A program made the position numbers and the translations under genes. Positions 24,784 to 64,000 of a DNA stretch of 64,000 bases are shown in pieces. The notes under the pieces are model-generated. The model saw only the letters and a program-made list of their open reading frames with translations. It was not told the origin of the DNA and searched no databases. How positions within the stretch are numbered: the stretch's first letter is position 1; every line of letters begins with the position of its first letter. Origin of the DNA: Arctopsyche grandis (taxonomy: Eukaryota > Arthropoda > Insecta > Trichoptera > Hydropsychidae); assembly GCF_051622035.1 (NCBI RefSeq), contig NC_135358.1:5347501-5411500 (forward strand), in the 5' to 3' direction.

Positions 24784-27726
24784 ATGGAGGCTTCCAAGAC
24801 GACGAGCAAGACCAGCTCGTTGAAGGCGCTTCTGGTGCGCGCGTGGCGAGAGCGCTGGACCGACCTGCAGTGGGGGATCCACATCAAGAGCGTGGTTCCT
24901 CGCGGAGTCAGCGGCGACGTGTACAACCTGTCGGACTGCATCCTGCAACAGGCAACGCTCGGCGCCGGAGCCGCTCCCGGGGCGCTCTCTTACCTGCGAC
25001 ACTCCCTCGCCGCCCACCTCGTCTCCTACGCCGCCGTTCTGGAGCGCATCGCTCGCTTGGACGCCCACACCAAACCCCACTGTCTGGCCGGGCTCTTGAG
25101 GTTCGTACAGAATGCCCTGCCCTTGGCCACGAGCCGGGGAGCCCTAGAAGAAGCCCACCTCGCATTCGCAATCAGAGCTATCGTACGATGGCTTCTGGTC
25201 GCCCTACACCACGCCCTCATTCAACCGACTCCCAGACAAATTCCAGACTTGAGAGAATCTCCAGCTGTTACCTTAAACGCCCTGTTCGAAAACGACTTTC
25301 TAGTCGCCATGCTCTATTTAGCCAAACAGGACGACCACGAACAGTACAATGAAATCATCAAAAAGTGTCAAGAGATCAAATCTCTCGTATTATTAGACCC
25401 ACAATGTAAACCGGAGACGCCGATAGAAGACACCCTACAGAAGCTTTGCTTCTTGGAGCTGGATCAATTCTGCCCGTTGCAAGAGGTGACGGAGCCGATC
25501 ACGTATTGCATACAAGCGTTGCTCGCTATTGAACTTTTGGCCAATCCCAATGCGGAGACTCAAGTGTTGATCAACGAGTTGTTGATGATGAAACGTCTCA
25601 AACGATACAGTACTCCGCGCCTGTATTGTGAATTGATGCGGGCTAGTTTGATCGCGTTGAACGATGTCAGCGGAAGCCCTTCAAAGCAGTCTATATGGGG
25701 AGCCTTTACGTTTTTGAAAGTGCCGCAGATTATTCATCAGTTGCATTCGGTTTTGACCGTCGATGACAAAATTGAACACAGTGCCGATATCGTAGAAGCT
25801 TTCGAACAGCTGCTGCAGTATGCCCCGCTTTTGGACGTGTTGGATTCGAAATGTTCTTGCAACTGTGTCCAATCTTTATTAGAAGGCTTGAATAAGCTGT
25901 CGCTCGTCTCCGATCACCATATGACTTACTTCAGCCAGAAACGGGAGGCGACGAACCCGAGGCTTCAAAAGATCGAAGCGACCGGACTGCAAGGATCTAT
26001 TCCGACGTTTATAATGCGAGCCGAGCCGACGTTGGCCGGTATACTCAAAACGATGAGCGCTGATTTTATGAAGATTCAAGATGCGCTTTATAGCATGTTG
26101 TGTCAGGTTTTGAGCGGAAATAGTCTCGAAGTGATCCTCGCTGTAGCCACCGTTGAAGGAAAATTGAAACAATTCGTCTCTAAGCTTATTAAATTCAACG
26201 AATGCTCGCTGCAAATCAGCGGAGACGTCGGAAAAGCGTCCCAATCTAGAGGAATGCTGTTCGATATATCGTTTTTGATTTTATGCGCCATTGTACAACA
26301 GTACGGAGCTGAAGCTGTTCTAGACGAAGGTGGCGATTCGTTCTTCGAACAGTGGGTTCGAGATTGTATGGTCGAGAAGGGTGTACCGAAGTCGCCGGAT
26401 CAGATGTTGCACAAATGCGATTTGGCCAAAGTCGATGTACTTTTAAGGCAGTTAAACTCTCCAGACTACGACTTCAAAAGCAGTCAGATGAAATGCCATG
26501 ATCTCTGTATCAACGTTTGCGGAGCTATTAAAGAAGTGCTTTTCGCCTGGGAGCAAGGATCTTTGACCGCTACTGATGTTAAGCGAATTCTAGACGCGTT
26601 ACGGCAAAAGATGGCTTCCCTTGCCGTCTGTGCATCGGCTTGGTTGTGCTCGTACATGCACATTGTTCATCAGGACGCTTTGTTGAAACCGATGAACATG
26701 GTCCAGCAGTTTTTGACACCGCTCACCGAAATGGAATCGGCTCAAAGCGACAACTTCAAAGAAAGATCCGTACTCATGTTCCAAATCATCAGAAAGATGC
26801 AGTACGACGTACATCCACCGACGGCTTCCAAGACCAAAATTTTGACTTTGAGTCACAGTATCATATCCCGGCAACCTATCGCCGAGCATCTTCAAGCAGT
26901 ATGGCAAGGCGTCAGAGATAGAGGTTGGCTTCACATCGAATCTACGCACGTTTTTGAAAGTTTGCTCAATACCGGAGGACCCGTTTGGTTCGTTTCGAAT
27001 ATAGTCAGAGAAATCATGAGGTTCAGATATCAAGGAGATTTGGCGAGGGCCATTGATTTGGCTTTCGCCTTGTTCCATCTGAACATAGAACAATGCACGC
27101 AAGCTCTCCTGCTCCAAGTCCTGCCCCAATATCTATACAACAGCCATCAAAGTGAAGAATTAGTCGCACCCCAAGAATGCGTCCTAGCTAAACTATGCGT
27201 GTATTGTATATATTCTACATTGGAATTCAGCAATACTAAACAATCTTCGTCTAATTCTAAGAAACGCAGTCGGTTTGAAGACGTTGAAGATATTGAAGCT
27301 CTGTGTCCGACGAATAAAGTGCGACGGTTGAATGATAATACGGCTGAAAGTAGTACTTTGTTTGCAAATACTTTACCTTTGCAAAGTGGGCAGAAGACTA
27401 TTATTCTCAAGGAGCCGTTGCAGTCGGCGCTTCAGGATATGTTTAAGATTTTTTCTCAGCTGGCCGGACGAGACGGAGAAGTGTCACCGCAGACGCAGTT
27501 CATATTCAGGTTTTTAGTGTATATTGTGCAGTGCGGACAGGATAGGGCTAGGGTTGTTTTGCAAGGTATGCCGAGTGAGCTGGTGCCTATGTTGGTTAAG
27601 TCAGTGCCTGAGTCGTTCACCACTGGACTGTTGTTACGTTTGTATGATTTGGGAACTGTGGCCGGTAGAAAGGCTACGGCTAGAGATTTGTGTATTTTGA
27701 GAAATATGCAACTTAGGCCTAAATGA
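24784..27726 (+). CDS. MED24: MED24, Mediator complex subunit 24
   Basis: Subunit of the Mediator tail/middle that bridges activators to RNA polymerase II in the nucleus (TRAP100 in vertebrates). The frame is 980 codons with no intron; the insect family is usually close to 1000 residues. The start is set at MEASKTTSKTSSLKALL because K-TSKTSSLKALL-RAWRERW is the family N-terminus; the frame is open for 61 more codons upstream without an ATG. Conserved features are WRERWTDLQWGIHIKSVVPR, then GVSGDVYNLSDCILQQA. LxxLL motifs occur at about residues 13-17 and 101-105. A basic cluster KKRSRF at about residue 826 could be a nuclear localisation signal. The C-terminus ARDLCILRNMQLRPK is also family-like. 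The protein is mainly helical-repeat-like. The 5' third is GC-rich, and codon use drifts to AT towards the 3' end. A lack of introns could mean intron loss or retroposition. Frames in other phases here are shadows. Confidence 0.95.
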   Translation: MEASKTTSKTSSLKALLVRAWRERWTDLQWGIHIKSVVPRGVSGDVYNLSDCILQQATLGAGAAPGALSYLRHSLAAHLVSYAAVLERIARLDAHTKPHCLAGLLRFVQNALPLATSRGALEEAHLAFAIRAIVRWLLVALHHALIQPTPRQIPDLRESPAVTLNALFENDFLVAMLYLAKQDDHEQYNEIIKKCQEIKSLVLLDPQCKPETPIEDTLQKLCFLELDQFCPLQEVTEPITYCIQALLAIELLANPNAETQVLINELLMMKRLKRYSTPRLYCELMRASLIALNDVSGSPSKQSIWGAFTFLKVPQIIHQLHSVLTVDDKIEHSADIVEAFEQLLQYAPLLDVLDSKCSCNCVQSLLEGLNKLSLVSDHHMTYFSQKREATNPRLQKIEATGLQGSIPTFIMRAEPTLAGILKTMSADFMKIQDALYSMLCQVLSGNSLEVILAVATVEGKLKQFVSKLIKFNECSLQISGDVGKASQSRGMLFDISFLILCAIVQQYGAEAVLDEGGDSFFEQWVRDCMVEKGVPKSPDQMLHKCDLAKVDVLLRQLNSPDYDFKSSQMKCHDLCINVCGAIKEVLFAWEQGSLTATDVKRILDALRQKMASLAVCASAWLCSYMHIVHQDALLKPMNMVQQFLTPLTEMESAQSDNFKERSVLMFQIIRKMQYDVHPPTASKTKILTLSHSIISRQPIAEHLQAVWQGVRDRGWLHIESTHVFESLLNTGGPVWFVSNIVREIMRFRYQGDLARAIDLAFALFHLNIEQCTQALLLQVLPQYLYNSHQSEELVAPQECVLAKLCVYCIYSTLEFSNTKQSSSNSKKRSRFEDVEDIEALCPTNKVRRLNDNTAESSTLFANTLPLQSGQKTIILKEPLQSALQDMFKIFSQLAGRDGEVSPQTQFIFRFLVYIVQCGQDRARVVLQGMPSELVPMLVKSVPESFTTGLLLRLYDLGTVAGRKATARDLCILRNMQLRPK

Positions 27727-28035
27727 TTTATTTCTTTTTTGACGTATTTTTATACTAAATGAAATTCTATTGTATTATTTTTAATACACTATTTTTTTTT
27801 TATATCATTTTATATCAAAATTTTATTCAACTCCCATTCATGAAACTTGAATGATATAATATAATATATTGAAAAAAATTATATTTGATATATTTTTTTA
27901 CTTGCTCTATGTGAGTGAATGATCTTGTAAATATTTTTATTCGTATTATTTTTTTTGGAATATGGATAAAATTTCATAATGTTGTTTTCAATGACATAAC
28001 ATTATTGTATAAATTATGTACGGTGATGTATGTAT

Positions 28036-28048
28036 AATAAATAATAAA
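28036..28048 (+). terminator. MED24 polyadenylation signals
   Basis: Two AATAAA hexamers, 28036-28041 and 28043-28048, about 310 bp after the MED24 stop, directly followed by A-rich DNA. They are the best cleavage signal candidates for the plus-strand transcript. Confidence 0.5.
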
Positions 28049-28073
28049 AAAAACTTTTTAAAAAAAATCATTT

Positions 28074-28079
28074 TTTATT
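28074..28079 (-). terminator. Candidate dysf polyadenylation signal
   Basis: AATAAA on the minus strand, about 775 bp beyond the proposed dysf stop. It is placed so that the two convergent 3' ends would nearly meet. No other canonical minus-strand signal was seen between 28,100 and 28,850. Confidence 0.3.
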
Positions 28080-28852
28080 TCATTTCAATTGAAAATAAAT
28101 TTAACAAAAAAATTTAATATTTTAAGATAATTTACTTATTCGATAATATATATTCTACATAATTAAATAGTCATACATAATATGAAAAATCTATAAAAGT
28201 TTTCAACATTTTTGCATATAATTTTGCGGTTCTCCTACTACACCTAAAAGGAACACTTTGTTTTTTCAGTTTAATCAATAATATTGGCACACAAATTACT
28301 CTTAGCCAAAGTAATATATTACATGTAAAAAATAACGAATGTGTTTCTTTTCAACATAAACAAATTCAAAGTCCGAAAGATATTGATCGGTATCGAATTA
28401 AATTAAACACAAATAATACTGAAAAAGATGTCGACATTAAAAAGAAAAACAATCAACTTGCTCACTCTTCAAAATTATTATGCATATTTTTTTTTTACAA
28501 AAATTCACATACACGTCATTTATACAAGTCCAAAAATTTCAATATTATATTATATTACATATACAATTTTAACCCTGCACAATTTTTATATGAATGAAAA
28601 TATTGACATTAATCTCAGTTGTATAGAAAATGCAGGAACATTATTTAATAAACCATCACTCATCAATACAATAAAGTACACATTAAATATCTGGCTAATA
28701 GTCGATTGCACTGTTGGGAAGCTCTGGTCTTCATTATTGCTCAACTAAAAATCTTATTTTAATTTACATTATCTATGAATCTACATTAAAAAAAAAAACA
28801 CCACATACGACGCTTTAAATAAATTAAATCAATACAATATATCATAAAATGG

Positions 28853-61418
<32,566 letters not shown>

Positions 61419-61574
61419 CTGTTCAACAATGCAGAACAATGTTATCGTTTTAGAATGGGTAAAAATGGTGCCGATAGGCGATAAGCATATTCTCGGTATA
61501 AGTGTTTGCGAATTTGTTGAAATGCTACACGCTATCTACATACATACATACTCATAGATACCTATATATATTTG

Positions 61575-63122
<1,548 letters not shown>

Positions 63123-63541
63123 GCCAGCAGTATGGCTTAATGGTAGGGTGTATGTTTAGCACCGAGTGATCAGTGGGTTCGATCCACCATACTGCTGGTT
63201 AGATTTGGGGGTATTTGTGACTCCAAATCGATCGTTTCTTATCAGAGTTTGCTAATTTTATCTGATCATTGTTGAAACGATTCCTCAAAATTGGCAAAAA
63301 ATCATCTTTCCTGTTGTCACAAATCTTCTGTATTTATTGTGTGTATAATTTGTAAAAATTATGTACAAAATGTAAATCCATAGATGTCTCAATATATTAA
63401 TTTTGTAATTAATTAATTGTTATTTCATGTTCTTCAGCGTCTGGAAATACAGTGATTTATGTAATAATAAAATGCTGCATTGTTTGTAATTAATTGTCCA
63501 GGAAGGCGCACTGGGGTCTTCCTGTCAAGCCTTCCTGGTAT
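63123..63541 (+). mobile_element. tRNA-derived SINE, best-preserved copy
   Basis: Head with A-box-like TGGCTTAATGGTAGGGTG and B box GGGTTCGATCC. A 12-bp stem CCAGCAGTATGG / CCATACTGCTGG closes the tRNA-like part. Body contains GTGACTCCAAATCGATCG, TATCAGAGTTTGCTAATTTT and AAACGATTCCTCAAAATTGG. Tail GGAAGGCGCACTGGGG to CCTTCCTGG, then A/T-rich. A good consensus for the family in this window. Confidence 0.85.
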
Positions 63542-63789
63542 ATATTTATGTAAAAATAATAAAATAATATGTACATATATCTAAATGTTTCAAGCTCGAT
63601 GCGATACATTTGTATGAATTTAATAGGCTGTACGGAGAATTCAATTCACCCTTTGAATCTATCCAAATGAAGATTTAACCAAACAATTTACTGATTATCT
63701 TGAACCATTTTTTTGGCATCGGAATATAGAGATATGTGTATTTTAATTCAGACATATGTACATACTTAATATGGATATCTAATGTACTA

Positions 63790-63828
63790 ACAAGTGTTAC
63801 GCGAGCCAAAAAAGTTTGGGAACCGCTG
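63790..63828 (-). mobile_element. hAT (SPIN/Charlie-like) terminal fragment
   Basis: On the minus strand it reads CAGCGGTTCCCAAACTTTTT, then TGGCTCGCG, the typical end of Charlie/SPIN-type hAT transposons. The other end was not found within the window. Confidence 0.5.
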
Positions 63829-64000
63829 TTGTAGAGTATTGACATATACATACACATACAATATGCTATTCAGATTTTTATTTCAATTTTTTGGTAGATA
63901 TACTTAAAAAAGTGGTAAATACATAATGTAATAATGAATAGCTTAAAGTTGAAGTAGTAGTAGTTTTTTAATACAACTTTTTTCCACGGTGTTTAGCTAA

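Noticed and set aside
24547..25352. Long minus-strand and alternate-frame ORFs over the 5' part of MED24
   Set aside because: Shadows of the GC-rich MED24 coding region; no family resemblance.
61419..61442. Extension FCIVEQ upstream of the dysf PAS exon
   Set aside because: The frame is open, but a good CAG acceptor lies at 61419 and the family sequence before EDLL is different.

Overview
This is an AT-rich, repeat-laden piece of an insect nuclear genome. Three spliceosomal or intronless protein genes, canonical GT-AG introns, tRNA-derived SINEs, MITEs, non-LTR retrotransposon relics and long (TA)n arrays rule out a prokaryote. I call it an insect because the bHLH-PAS gene reads like insect dysfusion and the tRNA methyltransferase reads like the fly form. 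I cannot fix the order from the sequence.

Layout. Positions 1-21.5k are gene-poor, with SINEs, MITEs, a Helitron-like element, a jockey-type RT relic and scattered GC-richer blocks that may be conserved non-coding DNA. From 23,520 down to 21,572 on the minus strand lie four exons of TRMT61A, the catalytic subunit of the tRNA m1A58 methyltransferase; its 3' exon(s) were not found. MED24 (Mediator subunit 24) lies at 24,784-27,726 on the plus strand as one uninterrupted 980-codon frame. It is divergent from TRMT61A, and the gap between the two start codons is about 1.26 kb. From about 28.85k to beyond the right edge on the minus strand lies dysfusion (dysf), a bHLH-PAS transcription factor convergent with MED24. 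Seven exons are in the window, covering the PAS region through the proline-rich C-terminus. The bHLH exon(s) and promoter lie beyond 64,000. Its introns, up to 12.3 kb, hold nearly all the other repeats.

The genes do not form one pathway: one modifies tRNA, one belongs to the general transcription machinery and one is a developmental regulator. The most unusual structure is a second, truncated copy of TRMT61A exon 3 plus adjoining intron, joined to a TTAA-flanked MITE and lying 9.1 kb from the original. It looks like host DNA carried along with a piggyBac-type non-autonomous element. Other notable structures are a 720-bp inverted-repeat complex beside a 208-bp (TA)n tract in a dysf intron, two repeat families that both end in a short hairpin plus ACTAGT, a 28-bp perfect inverted repeat at the junction of two tandem elements, and a MITE nested inside a SINE with a visible target duplication. 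I saw no CRISPR array, operon or bacterial system. Intron boundaries were assigned by eye from GT/AG sites, reading-frame phase and remembered family resemblance; none was tested by alignment.
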